A stretch of 64,000 nucleotides of DNA from Planococcus sp. MB-3u-03. Its GTDB lineage: Bacteria > Bacillota > Bacilli > Bacillales_A > Planococcaceae. Location of the stretch: contig NZ_CP025135.1 of assembly GCF_002833405.1 (NCBI RefSeq), positions 2,833,501-2,897,500 on the forward strand, read 5' to 3'. The notes beneath the pieces are model-generated. The model saw only the letters and a program-made list of their open reading frames with translations. It searched no databases and was not told the origin of the DNA. This document shows positions 42,685-51,809 of the stretch, piece by piece. Every line of letters starts with the position of its first letter. The first letter of the stretch is position 1. Made by a program: the position numbers and the translations under genes.

Positions 42685-43524
42685 TCATATGAAGATGTCC
42701 TGGTCACTGTAAGCCGCTTCGAGCTGTGCGAGTTTTTCTTTCACTTTTGCATGTTCTTTGACATAGACAAAGCGCATCACAGAAGTCAATAACGCATGGA
42801 CCGCCGTATAGGAATCGATATTCAAGTTCGCATTGACAGAAACCGTGAGCACGATATCGGCGCTCTTCGCGGCTGGTGAGTCTTCCCTGTCAGTCAAGAC
42901 GATCACTTCCGCTCCTTTGCGCTTCGCTTGCTCCAAAGTTTCCATCAAGGTGCGCGTATAGCGCGGGAACGCGAACGCGATAATCGTATCGTGCGGCCCG
43001 AGCTCTGCCATCTGCCCGTAATAAGCGGCAGTGCCAGGCTGCATCATCGCTGAATTTCCAAGCGCATTACCAAGCCAGCCCCCGAACCATTCGGCTAAGC
43101 CGAAATCGAAGAAATTGCCTGTGACGTAGCGCTGTTTAGACTTGCTGATGCGGTCGACCACTTGCAATAAATTTTCTTCATTGATCGTTTGCTTGAGCTT
43201 CAGGATGCTGGTGATGTCTGCATCGAGCAAGTTTTCAAGAAACGACTGGTCCGCAGCAGCAGGCTGTTCCTGCTGCGCATTGTCCAGCCGTTCCTCCGCC
43301 AGTTTGCGCTGGAGCGTATGCTGAAACTCTGTATAACCCCTGTAACCGAGCTTCTGCGTCCATCTGATGACGGTCGATTCACTGACCTGTACGCGCCTCC
43401 CTACTTCCAATGCGGATGAAAAAGCAATGAATATCGGTTCGCGGAAAAAGAGGTCTGCTATCTTTTTTTGACCAGAACTGAAATCTTTATATGAAGCTGA
43501 CACATTTCGCAGTAAATCCTGCAT
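42685..43524 (-). CDS. MurR/RpiR-family transcriptional regulator
   Basis: This 279-residue regulator has an N-terminal RpiR helix-turn-helix (SGQKKIADLFFREP..ALEVGRRVQVSESTVIRWTQKLGYRGYTEFQ) and a C-terminal SIS domain (GPHDTIIAFAFPRYTRTLMETLEQAKRKGAEVIVLTDREDSP) that normally binds a phosphosugar. The second ATG (43524) has the better spacing from GATGGGGG. It lies 73 bp upstream of the amino acid ABC operon in the same direction, so it may control it. A palindrome on its own promoter (43580-43597) suggests autoregulation. A SIS regulator beside an amino acid importer is unusual. Confidence 0.9.
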   Translation of the reverse strand: MQDLLRNVSASYKDFSSGQKKIADLFFREPIFIAFSSALEVGRRVQVSESTVIRWTQKLGYRGYTEFQHTLQRKLAEERLDNAQQEQPAAADQSFLENLLDADITSILKLKQTINEENLLQVVDRISKSKQRYVTGNFFDFGLAEWFGGWLGNALGNSAMMQPGTAAYYGQMAELGPHDTIIAFAFPRYTRTLMETLEQAKRKGAEVIVLTDREDSPAAKSADIVLTVSVNANLNIDSYTAVHALLTSVMRFVYVKEHAKVKEKLAQLEAAYSDQDIFI

Positions 43525-43568
43525 ATTCATTCCCCCATCGCAAGAACACGCGTAGTTGCTTGTAACAT

Positions 43569-43597
43569 AGTATATACTTTTGCAGGATTCCCTGCAA
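43569..43597 (-). promoter_or_regulatory. rpiR promoter with palindromic operator
   Basis: On the minus strand TTGCAG (43592-43597), 17 bp, TATACT (43569-43574). The perfect palindrome TTGCAGG-GAAT-CCTGCAA (43580-43597) includes the -35 box. A matching half site TTGCAGG lies upstream of the substrate-binding gene at 42669-42675. Confidence 0.7.
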
Positions 43598-43750
43598 TAT
43601 TTTACTGAAAATTCTGCTAGCGTTTATGACATTTTCCTCATAAATATACCGTTAAACCAGTCTTTGCAGCAAAAACACACAAAGCAAAAAAATTTCACTA
43701 TCCTATTCATTAAGCGCTCCGCCCTTTTCTTTCGCCTTTTCCAGCTATTG

Positions 43751-43772
43751 TTGTACACTATTTGTATAACTA
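43751..43772 (+). promoter_or_regulatory. Tandem 11-bp repeats at the plus-strand crt promoter
   Basis: Two head-to-tail units, TTGTACACTAT and TTGTATAACTA, precede the first crt gene. The second contains TATAAC (43765-43770), a likely -10 box. The same paired unit occurs at 51689-51710 before the other crt operon. The spacing and text recall MerR-type LitR/CarH operators; no such regulator is in the window. Confidence 0.6.
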
Positions 43773-43792
43773 ATTTAGATGAGGTGCTGCTC

Positions 43793-44545
43793 GTGAAATG
43801 GGAAGATCGGATTTTCAAGTTATTCATTTTTTGGTATATCTGCGGCGTTATCTTGCTGAGTTTTGATTTATTGCCGCCCTGGCTAGAATGGGCCAACGCC
43901 TTCTTCCTGATCCTTGCGGGAACACTCGGCTTCCTTTATTTATGGCGGCGCTTCGGCCCTGCAATCGGCGGATCGATCGGCGTACTCATTTTTTTCTCGA
44001 CGTTCATCGTCGAATGGGCTGGCGCTGACAGCGGCTTCTTGTTCGGGTCTTATGACTATACCGACCGCTTCGCCCCGAATGTCTTCGGCGTCCCGATCGC
44101 GATCGGGTTCGCCTGGCTCATGGTCATGGCGACAAGCCACGTCATCGCACGCTGGATCGTGCCGGGCGGCGGCATCCTTTACGCAGCCACTGGAGGCATT
44201 GCGGCGGTCATCATCGACTTGATCATCGATCCGGTCGCCTATAAAGTGAAAGGCTATTGGCTATGGGAAGACACAGGTTTCTACTATGATATCCCGTGGA
44301 CCAATTTCACTGGCTGGTTTATCGTGGCATTCGTCCTTCACCTGATACTCGATGCCGCCTTCAAAAATCAGAAGCTCGAAGTAACAGCGGGACAGGCAGA
44401 AAAGCGCATGGCTCTGTTGTATGTGCTGATGATCGCCTTGTTCGTGCTGCTCGGGTTGATCGGCGGATTATGGCTGGCTGCTGCATTGACTTCCGTTCTG
44501 ACGGCAGCGATCGTCGCCCTGGCATGGAAGAGGCGGCCGCAATGA
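43793..44545 (+). CDS. CruF-like carotenoid biosynthesis membrane protein
   Basis: This 250-residue protein has seven or so hydrophobic segments and the DUF422/CruF pattern: GFLFGSYDYTDRFAPNVFGVPIAIGFAWLM, GGIAAVIIDLIIDPVAYKVKGYWLWEDTGFYYDIPWTNFTGWFIVAFVLH. CruF relatives hydrate carotenoid ends or act in bacterioruberin-type synthesis; in a C30 pathway the reaction is unclear. The start is the GTG at 43793 after GAGGTG, just downstream of the promoter repeats. An earlier ATG at 43580 would precede the promoter. It overlaps the acyltransferase by 4 bp (ATGA), the first join of a tight operon. Confidence 0.82.
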   Translation: MKWEDRIFKLFIFWYICGVILLSFDLLPPWLEWANAFFLILAGTLGFLYLWRRFGPAIGGSIGVLIFFSTFIVEWAGADSGFLFGSYDYTDRFAPNVFGVPIAIGFAWLMVMATSHVIARWIVPGGGILYAATGGIAAVIIDLIIDPVAYKVKGYWLWEDTGFYYDIPWTNFTGWFIVAFVLHLILDAAFKNQKLEVTAGQAEKRMALLYVLMIALFVLLGLIGGLWLAAALTSVLTAAIVALAWKRRPQ

Positions 44546-45219
44546 TACAGGCCAAAAAATCAGCGCTCTTTGAACGCGCATTCGCTCTCTATTTGATGCC
44601 GTCGATCCAGCGGTCTTTTTCACATCTTTACGGCCGCAGCATCCGCCCGCCTAAAGGGCCGGCACTGATCATTTCAAACCACAGCTCTTGGTGGGACGGG
44701 CTGTTGTTCTTTTTCCTGAACCGGCGCGTCTGGAACTTGGATGTCCATATCATGATGCACGAACGCGGACTGAAGGAATTTCCTTTTTTCCGCCGGCTCG
44801 GCGCCTTTTCAATCGACCGCAGCAATCCGAAAGATATTTTGGCCTCGCTGCGCTATGCCGAGAACTTATTGAAACAAGGCAAAACGGTCATCCTGTTTCC
44901 GCAAGGCGATGAATATCATTTGGAGACACGCCCGCTGGAATTTCATACAGGCGTCCTTTACTTGATGGAGAAATGCCCCGAGATTCCGCTTGTTCCGGTA
45001 CGCTTTTATTATTCAATGCGCCGGGAAAAACATCCTGAAGTGTGGATCGACCAAGGTGACAGCCTGACACTTGATGACATTCCCGCAGGCTCGAGGCACG
45101 ACAGGACCGTATGGCTACAGGAGCGGGAAACCGCAGCGCTTGACCAGTTGAAACAGGAAGTGCTCGAAGAGAATTACGAGAAATTCCAGGAGATGCTGAA
45201 AAGGAGGCGTACATCATGA
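44542..45219 (+). CDS. PlsC-type acyltransferase of the carotenoid operon
   Basis: This 225-residue acyltransferase has the NHSSWWDG form of the HX4D motif and FPQGDEYHLETRPLEFHTGVL as the FPEG-like second block. LGAFSIDRSNP lies between them. It probably esterifies the sugar of a glycosyl carotenoid, the role of CrtO in staphyloxanthin synthesis, although it is closer in layout to 1-acylglycerol-phosphate acyltransferases. Starts and ends overlap neighbours by 4 bp. The start is the ATG at 44542; the long frame from 44296 lies inside the previous gene. Confidence 0.83.
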   Translation: MIQAKKSALFERAFALYLMPSIQRSFSHLYGRSIRPPKGPALIISNHSSWWDGLLFFFLNRRVWNLDVHIMMHERGLKEFPFFRRLGAFSIDRSNPKDILASLRYAENLLKQGKTVILFPQGDEYHLETRPLEFHTGVLYLMEKCPEIPLVPVRFYYSMRREKHPEVWIDQGDSLTLDDIPAGSRHDRTVWLQERETAALDQLKQEVLEENYEKFQEMLKRRRTS

Positions 45220-46319
45220 TCACGGCTTTGATCGTCATCCATATCGCCTTTTTCTTGTGGATTGTCTTCAACCGCCTATTCCTCCCAGCGTTGCCCAAAC
45301 AGCCTTTAGTCAAAGCTGAGCCGCTCGTGTCCATTCTCGTGCCGATGCGCAACGAAGAACGCAACGTGCCGACGATTATCCGTTCATTAAAAGAGACCGA
45401 CTGGGAAAAGGCCGAATTCATCCTATTGAATGACCAGTCGACAGACGGCACCCAAGCGGCACTCGACCGGGAAATCGCGGGCGACAAGCGCTTCACTGTC
45501 CTGCAAGGCGTCGAACTGCCTGCCGAATGGATCGGCAAAGTCCACGCCTGCCACCAGCTGCAGAAACACGCTTCCGGCGACTACTTATTCTTCGTCGATG
45601 CCGATGTCCGCTTCCGCAAGCAGGCGGTGCGTCAGACAATCGGCTTGATGGAAAAACGGCACGCTGCCCTGTTGTCCGGATTCCCTGCTTTTGAAGTGCC
45701 TGTGTTCTTGAGTAAATTACTCGTGCCGATGCTTCATTTCGTCATTCTATTCCACTTGCCATTGGCGCTGGCGAATTACGCGAAATTCCCGGCAGCCACC
45801 GCGGCAAACGGCATGTGGATGGCTTTTGAACGACAAGCCTACGAGTCGATTGGCGGGCACGAAGCCGTGCGCACTTCACTCGTCGAGGATGTACATATTG
45901 CGCGTACTCTGAAGCAAGCTGGCCATAGAGTGCTGCTCGCCAATATCACCGCTTCGGTTAAATGCCGGATGTACGAAACGCCAGCCGAAGTATGGGAAGG
46001 GTTTTTAAAGAACAGCTACACCGGCATCGGGCGTTCGCCGCTGATCGCCATCCTTTTGACCTTGTTTTACAGCGTCTTTTACATCTTCCCGCTGCTTCTC
46101 GCAACAGCCGGCCTTGTGACGGCCAACTGGATCTGGCTCCTGCCATACGCACTGACCGTTTTGCAGCGCTGGTATGTCGACATGGTAACCAATCAGCGCT
46201 GGTACTTGGCATTTCTCATTCCCCTCCAAGCGGCAGCGATGCTCGCGGTCATGCTCACGGCCATGAAAAAATCCTTAAAAAATGAGTCTTATACATGGAA
46301 AGGCAGGCATTATTCATGA
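45216..46319 (+). CDS. crtQ: Glycosyltransferase 2 (CrtQ-like)
   Basis: This 367-residue membrane-bound glycosyltransferase has an N-terminal anchor (ALIVIHIAFFLWIVF), GT2 donor site SILVPMRNEERNVPTIIRSL, ILLNDQSTDGT and the metal motif FFVDADVRF, with C-terminal membrane helices. It fits CrtQ, which adds glucose to 4,4-diaponeurosporenoate in the C30 pathway. The ATG overlaps the previous stop (ATGA) and AAAAGGAGG precedes it. It overlaps crtP by 4 bp. Confidence 0.88.
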   Translation: MITALIVIHIAFFLWIVFNRLFLPALPKQPLVKAEPLVSILVPMRNEERNVPTIIRSLKETDWEKAEFILLNDQSTDGTQAALDREIAGDKRFTVLQGVELPAEWIGKVHACHQLQKHASGDYLFFVDADVRFRKQAVRQTIGLMEKRHAALLSGFPAFEVPVFLSKLLVPMLHFVILFHLPLALANYAKFPAATAANGMWMAFERQAYESIGGHEAVRTSLVEDVHIARTLKQAGHRVLLANITASVKCRMYETPAEVWEGFLKNSYTGIGRSPLIAILLTLFYSVFYIFPLLLATAGLVTANWIWLLPYALTVLQRWYVDMVTNQRWYLAFLIPLQAAAMLAVMLTAMKKSLKNESYTWKGRHYS

Positions 46320-47800
46320 ACAGACCACATATCGCCATCGTCGGCGGCGGGCTCGGCGGCTTGGCTGCTGCGATCACGCTCGCGAACGCGGGCATACGCG
46401 TCAGTCTATTTGAAAAGAACAGCCATTTCGGCGGCAAGTTAATGCCAGTCGAGCTTGGCAGCTACCATTTCGATTTCGGCCCCAACACGATCACGATGCC
46501 GCATATCTTTCGCGAGGTCATCGAGCAGACGGGACGAGACCCAGATCAATATTTTCAGCTCGAAAAACTCGCTGTCCATACGCGCAACCATTTTGCGGAC
46601 GGCAGCCACATCGACTTTACCGCAGACCGCGCACACATGATCCGCCAGCTCGAAACGCTGGATTCTTTTGCAGCTAGCAAATACGATGCGTTCTTAGCCG
46701 AAGTCGCCCGTTTGTATCAGTCATCCGAACAGTATTTCTTTCCGCTGAGCTTCCAGTCTTACCGAGATTATTTGTCCCCATCACTCGGGGTGGCCATGCT
46801 GAAAGTGCGACCGCTTGAATCGATGGACCATTTTTTCAGCCGCTATTTCAAACACAAAGGTTTGCTTCAGGCAGTCGGGCGCTACGCTACTTATATCGGC
46901 TCATCGCCTTATAAAGCCCCTGCCACCTTCGCAATGATCGCCCACCTCGAACTGTCTCAAGGCGTCTTTTACGCAAAAGGCGGAAACGTGTCGATTGCAC
47001 AAGGTTTTGCACAAGTTGCAGCGGAATGCGGCGTTGAGATGTACCCTGAAACGGCCGTCGCCAGCATCTTGACGGAACAAGGTCAAGCATGTGGTGTAGA
47101 ACTCGCAGACGGCGAACAGATTGCCGCCGATGCGGTCATCTTGAATGGAGATTTATTATCGGCATTTCCAGAGTTGGTCCATGAAACAGAGCGTCCGTCT
47201 TTTAAGGATGCGAAGCGCGACCGATTTGAGCCGTCGATTTCGGCTTTTGTCATCACGGCGGGGCTCGACACTCGCTTGCATGAACTGAAGCATCATAACG
47301 TCTTCTTTTCAGCCGACTATCCGCGTGAGTTCCATGAGTTGTTTAGCGATAAGCAATACAGCGGCGAGCCGACCATCTACATCAGCAACTCATCCCATTC
47401 AGACCCGTCCGTCTCGCCTGCCGGGGACAATCTGTTCATTCTCGTCAACGCTCCTGCCCTGACAGCGCAAGGCGATTTGCAAATTGATCCCCAACAATAC
47501 AAAGAGCGGATTTACGACTTATTGGAACATTACGGAATAGAAATACGCGACCACCTGCGACAAGAACGGATCTTCACGCCTGAATTCATCCACGATACAT
47601 TCGGGTCTCATCGCGGCGCTTTATACGGGCCGTCTTCCAATCGCCCGAAAGACGCCTTTTTGCGGCCATCGAATGCAAGCCGCGACATTAAGGGACTGTT
47701 CTTTGTCGGTGGAAGCGTTCACCCTGGAGGCGGCTCTCCGATGGTTACTTTGAGCGGTTTGAATGTAGCGCGGCGCTTGATCGAACATTATTCATCCTAA
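46316..47800 (+). CDS. crtP: CrtP-like diaponeurosporene oxidase
   Basis: This 494-residue CrtI-family flavoprotein has the FAD motif IAIVGGGLGGLAAAITLANAG at residue 5 and the C-terminal LFFVGGSVHPGGGSPMVTLSG block. The VGGSVxPGGGxPMVTLSG and SNRGAxYG-like texts (here SHRGALYGPSSNRPKDAF) match staphylococcal CrtP rather than CrtN. It should oxidise the terminal methyl of 4,4-diaponeurosporene to the carboxylate. Last gene of the plus-strand crt operon; a terminator follows. Confidence 0.88.
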   Translation: MNRPHIAIVGGGLGGLAAAITLANAGIRVSLFEKNSHFGGKLMPVELGSYHFDFGPNTITMPHIFREVIEQTGRDPDQYFQLEKLAVHTRNHFADGSHIDFTADRAHMIRQLETLDSFAASKYDAFLAEVARLYQSSEQYFFPLSFQSYRDYLSPSLGVAMLKVRPLESMDHFFSRYFKHKGLLQAVGRYATYIGSSPYKAPATFAMIAHLELSQGVFYAKGGNVSIAQGFAQVAAECGVEMYPETAVASILTEQGQACGVELADGEQIAADAVILNGDLLSAFPELVHETERPSFKDAKRDRFEPSISAFVITAGLDTRLHELKHHNVFFSADYPREFHELFSDKQYSGEPTIYISNSSHSDPSVSPAGDNLFILVNAPALTAQGDLQIDPQQYKERIYDLLEHYGIEIRDHLRQERIFTPEFIHDTFGSHRGALYGPSSNRPKDAFLRPSNASRDIKGLFFVGGSVHPGGGSPMVTLSGLNVARRLIEHYSS

Positions 47801-47805
47801 AATGA

Positions 47806-47853
47806 AAAAAGCTGTATCCATCCGCCACAATTGACAGATGGATACAGCTTTTT
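47806..47853. terminator. Bidirectional terminator between convergent crt operons
   Basis: AAAAAGCTGTATCCATC/GATGGATACAGCTTTTT, a 17-bp stem, closes both the plus-strand crtP and the minus-strand crtM transcripts. Confidence 0.93.
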
Positions 47854-47859
47854 CGCTTG

Positions 47860-48693
47860 TTATAAACATTGCAGGATGGATTGCTTGGAATCATCCGTTA
47901 CGTAATGCTTTTCGTGAAACACCGTATACTCTTTCGCGCGGATGGTCGAAAGGATTTCCCGATAGACAAGCGCGGCGCCTTTGACTGGCACACGAGAAGA
48001 TAGGGGATAATCGTTGATCGTTTCAAAGGCCCGCTCGTAATGGAACTCCGCGATGCTGGCGAGTTCTTCCCACACTTGGATGAATGATTCCGATACCGTT
48101 CCGCTTCCAAGTGCTTCCTCGGCGAGGCCGTATTTCCGCATAATGTCCTGAGGCAAATAGATGCGGTCCATAGACAAGTCTTCTCCGATATCTCGCAGGA
48201 TATTGGTGATTTGCATGGCGTAGCCTAACGAAATCGCGCCATCTTTTAACAGAGCCGTGCGCCCAGGTGCAAGTATCGGCAACAGCATCAGGCCGACCGT
48301 ACTCGCCACGTGATAGCTATAATCCAATAGCTCATCAAGCGTTCTGTAGCGGTTGATCGTCAAATCCATTTCCTGCCCTTTAATCAATCCGTAAAATGCG
48401 CTGGCATCCATATCGTAACTTTCAAAAACATCTTCAAGCGCCAGCCACATCGGGTCGTCCCATTGAATCGAACCGGCTAGAAATTCATCAAAGTCTTTCC
48501 GGAATGCTTTTAGCTCAGGTTCTGGATGGCTGCCTTCATCGACGATATCGTCGACTTTCCGGCAGAAGGCGTATACTGCCCATACGGCTTTGCGCTTTTC
48601 TTTCGGCAATAAGGAAAATGCTTTATAAAAGCTCTTTGAATTATCGGTGATAATGCGTTCGCAATAGCTATAGGCTTGTTTCAATTCCATCAT
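47860..48693 (-). CDS. crtM: Dehydrosqualene synthase CrtM
   Basis: This 277-residue squalene/phytoene synthase has both Asp-rich motifs, FCRKVDDIVDE and NILRDIGEDLSMDRIYLP, and the YSYHVASTVG helix. Its size and context fit CrtM, which joins two farnesyl diphosphates into 4,4-diapophytoene, the first step of the C30 pathway. The start overlaps the crtN stop by 4 bp. Two adjacent ATGs (48693, 48690) are possible. Last gene of the minus-strand operon. Confidence 0.93.
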   Translation of the reverse strand: MMELKQAYSYCERIITDNSKSFYKAFSLLPKEKRKAVWAVYAFCRKVDDIVDEGSHPEPELKAFRKDFDEFLAGSIQWDDPMWLALEDVFESYDMDASAFYGLIKGQEMDLTINRYRTLDELLDYSYHVASTVGLMLLPILAPGRTALLKDGAISLGYAMQITNILRDIGEDLSMDRIYLPQDIMRKYGLAEEALGSGTVSESFIQVWEELASIAEFHYERAFETINDYPLSSRVPVKGAALVYREILSTIRAKEYTVFHEKHYVTDDSKQSILQCL

Positions 48694-50141
48694 GAACCGC
48701 CCCTTTCTTTCAAATCGCTGTGGATTCTGTCGGCCAGCAATTTCGCTCCTTGCATAACGATCGGGATGCCGCCGCCCGGATGGACAGAAGCTCCGACTGC
48801 ATACAAATTTTCCGTATTGTCCGGTTTGATCTGAGGGCGGAAAACGCCGGATTGACGTAATGTCGGGCCGATTCCGAAGCTGCCTCCCTTAAACAAGCCG
48901 AACGCTTCCGCATCTTTCGGCGTGCGCACATCCATCCATTCAATCGATTCCCGGATCCCAGGAAACGACAATGTCTCCATCCGGTCCAAAATACGCCCGA
49001 TCCACTCTTCATCATTTTTCCAGTCGATTTCTGTATCAGAAGGAACCGGTACAAGCACATAGAGCACCGATTTGCCTTCAGGGGCAAGAGAATCGTCAAT
49101 GACCGACGGATGAAATGTGTAGAATGCCGGATTTTCCGTTTTTTGCCCTCTGACAAACACATCTTCCATATGTTCTTTATAATCATCACCAATGAAGAAC
49201 TGGTGGACATTTACATCTTCATACACTTTGTCCAATCCAAAATACAACAGCACACAGCCGGAAGAAGGCGTGTATTCTTTCTGTTTCTTCATCGGCGCCA
49301 CTTGGTTGATTCCGGGGAAATCCCCATTATAGACAATCGCATCATATGGCTCTATGCCGGCTGTTGTTTCGATTGCTGTGGCACGACCGTATTTTTTCAC
49401 GACGCGTTTAACAGCTGTGTTCAAACGAATCTCAGCGCCGCGGCTGCGCAGCTCCCGCTCCATAACAGGAATGATGCTCGCATAGCCGCCCTTCACATAA
49501 TACACTCCGTGCTGATGCTCACTGAACGGTACAAGTGAATACATGGCCGGCGCGCGGTAAGGGTCCCCACCGATATAAAGCGCCTGAAGGGAATATGCCA
49601 ATTGCAATCGTTCGTCCCTGAAGTAATTCTCCATTAATTGGTGGACAGATTGCTGCGGCTTTAGCTTCATCAAATTGCGGATGTTGCGGAAAGTCCAAAA
49701 ATCCGCTTTGCGGACAAAATCATGTTCGAGAAAAGCAGGCTTGCCGATGTCGAAGCGCTTCTGCCCCTCATCCATAAAGCGGATAAATCCATCTTTATCT
49801 TCCGGGAACTGCTCTTCTACTTCTTGCAATTGCCGCTCACGCCCTGGATATTTCGTATACACTTTTCCATCTGTAAAACGGATTGTGTAAAGCGGGTCGC
49901 ATAATAATAATTCGATGCTGTGAGGGTCGATTCCTGCTTGGGCGAATAAATCGCGGAACATTTCCGGCAGCAAGACGATGGTCGGGCCTTCATCGATTCG
50001 GAAACCATCCCGTTCCACAAACGCCATTCTGCCACCAAGTTTATGTTCTTTTTCATAGATAGTGACTTCATAGCCGAGCTTTGTTAAATAAAGCGCGCCC
50101 ATCAAGCCTCCGACCCCGCCTCCAATTATGGCTATTTTCAT
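48690..50141 (-). CDS. crtN: Dehydrosqualene desaturase CrtN-like
   Basis: This 483-residue CrtI-family flavoprotein opens with IAIIGGGVGGLMGALYLTKLGYEVTIYEKEHKLGGRM and DGFRIDEGPTIVLLPEMF, close in form to staphylococcal CrtN. It ends YAVGASVHPGGGIPIVMQGAK. It should desaturate 4,4-diapophytoene to diaponeurosporene. GGAGGG lies before the ATG at 50141. It overlaps both crtM and the upstream desaturase gene by 4 bp (ATGA), so all three are co-translated. CrtN against CrtNc assignment among the paralogues is inference. Confidence 0.83.
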   Translation of the reverse strand: MKIAIIGGGVGGLMGALYLTKLGYEVTIYEKEHKLGGRMAFVERDGFRIDEGPTIVLLPEMFRDLFAQAGIDPHSIELLLCDPLYTIRFTDGKVYTKYPGRERQLQEVEEQFPEDKDGFIRFMDEGQKRFDIGKPAFLEHDFVRKADFWTFRNIRNLMKLKPQQSVHQLMENYFRDERLQLAYSLQALYIGGDPYRAPAMYSLVPFSEHQHGVYYVKGGYASIIPVMERELRSRGAEIRLNTAVKRVVKKYGRATAIETTAGIEPYDAIVYNGDFPGINQVAPMKKQKEYTPSSGCVLLYFGLDKVYEDVNVHQFFIGDDYKEHMEDVFVRGQKTENPAFYTFHPSVIDDSLAPEGKSVLYVLVPVPSDTEIDWKNDEEWIGRILDRMETLSFPGIRESIEWMDVRTPKDAEAFGLFKGGSFGIGPTLRQSGVFRPQIKPDNTENLYAVGASVHPGGGIPIVMQGAKLLADRIHSDLKERGGS

Positions 50142-51662
50142 GCGTATCCCTCCACTTTCGGAAGCGGGCCAATCGGAATTCCAGATTTGCCGTCTTCTTT
50201 CAAGATGCCGTTCGCCGTAATACGGGCGGATTCCAAGATGGTCGGCAAGCCGCTGCCGGGATGCGTTCCGCCTCCGACCAGCCAGCACTTATCGAGCTCT
50301 TCGAATTTATTATGCGGGCGGAATACCATCATTTGTGATAATTGATGCCCCAAATTGAATGTAGCACCGCGGTAAACGGAGTAATCTGATTCCCAGCCGA
50401 ACGGCGTCAGCATCTTCTCGACTTCGATGTGGTCGCGCAAATTCTTGAACTCGGTTTTTCTTCAATGATATCCAGCACCAAATCGCGGAATGCTTCTTGT
50501 TCGTTTTCCCAGCCGATATCGCTGAAATTATTCGGCACCGGTGCCAAAATATAAAGTGCCGACTTGCCTTCCGGAGCCAAGGTCGGATCCGTGACGCTGG
50601 CATTTTGAACATAGATTGACGGGTCTGCTGACAAGATGCGGGATTTTGTCATTTCCTCGACGTTCTTCTTATAGTCTTTCGAAAAACGATTGTGTGATGG
50701 GACAAATCGTATTTCTTGTCGAGCCCTAAATACAGCATAAATGTAGAACATGAATATTTTTTCTTGTCGAGCTTTTTGGGAGTGTATTTCTTCAGGATAC
50801 CCGGCTCTACCAGATGGGTCATTACGTGTGCAAAGTCGCCATTGATGATTACTTCATCCGCTGCTTCACGGCTGCCGTCATAAAGATCGACACCTTTCAC
50901 CGTACGCCCTTCTATCCATAATTTCTGGACGCCTTTATTTAGATGGATGCGGCCGCCCATTTCTTTGACTGCCTTCGCCATCGCTGCGGACAATTGATTG
51001 ACGCCGCCAATTGGATGATAAATACCATACGCATGCTCCATATAGGATAGGATCGTGAACGCCCCAGGGCATTCCCAAGGCGACATACCGAGGTATTTGG
51101 ATTGAAACGCAAACGCCATCTTTAGGCGCTCGTCTTTAAAGTAACGGGACAAGACATCGTAAAGCGTCTTGCCTGCTTCCAATTCTGGAATTGCTTTGAT
51201 CACTTTCGGCTGCATGAGGTCCGTCATGCGGTCCATTTTTGTCTGCAAAAGCGGAGACAGCGCTTCGAGCTTTTTGCCGGTGTCTTTCATGAAACGCGCG
51301 TAGCCATCTCCGTCGCCTTTGAAGTTGTCATCGATTTGCTTGCGCATTGCTTCAGGATCTCGCGTCATCACCAAGTTCTGGTCTTCAAAACGCAGTTCGT
51401 ACATCGGGTCCAGTTCGACCGCTTCCATATAATCATGGACATTGCGCCCAGTCGTTTCGAATAATTCCTCCACCAGATGAAGCATGCTCAAAAACGTCGG
51501 CCCTATGTCAAAAGTGAAATCACCTATTGTCAATGCAGCATTGCGTCCACCGATTCGGTCATTTTTTTCATAAATGTCTACTTGGTATCCTTTGCTCGCC
51601 AACAGCATTCCCGCTGCTAAGCCACCTGGCCCCGCTCCTATAATAATCATCCGTTTTGCCAT
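50138..51662 (-). CDS. Third CrtN/CrtI-family carotenoid desaturase/oxidase (two apparent frameshifts)
   Basis: Begins MAKRMIIIGAGPGGLAAGMLLASKGYQVDIYEKNDRIGGRNA at 51662 and ends in LVGGGTHPGSGLPTILESARI. The frame breaks twice: after LSHHTIVF, where TTTTT at about 50684 needs one more T to give SKDYKKNVEEMTK, and after IIEEK, where AAAA at about 50457 needs one more A to give TEFKNLRDHIEVEKML. With both added the protein is 508 residues, normal for the family. It may be the aldehyde-level oxidase (CrtNc) or a second desaturase. First gene of crtNc-crtN-crtM; the 11-bp repeats at 51689-51710 mark its promoter. Confidence 0.82.
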
Positions 51663-51688
51663 TGCGTAAGCCCCCGTTTCGCTTGTAA

Positions 51689-51710
51689 AAGTTATACAAT
51701 ACCTATACAA
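51689..51710 (-). promoter_or_regulatory. Tandem 11-bp repeats at the minus-strand crt promoter
   Basis: Two units on the minus strand, TTGTATAGGTA (51710-51700) and TTGTATAACTT (51699-51689), match the pair at 43751-43772. Over 20 bases 15 are identical, including all of TTGTATAAC. TATAAC (51691-51696) is a likely -10 box. Confidence 0.6.
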
Positions 51711-51809
51711 ACAGTATATACATCTCTTCCCTAAAAGACTAATTATTTAACCTCTTATGGTGCTTGTTTTTTAATTCATGGAATGCAGTGAATTTTGTCG
51801 GTACTTTCA

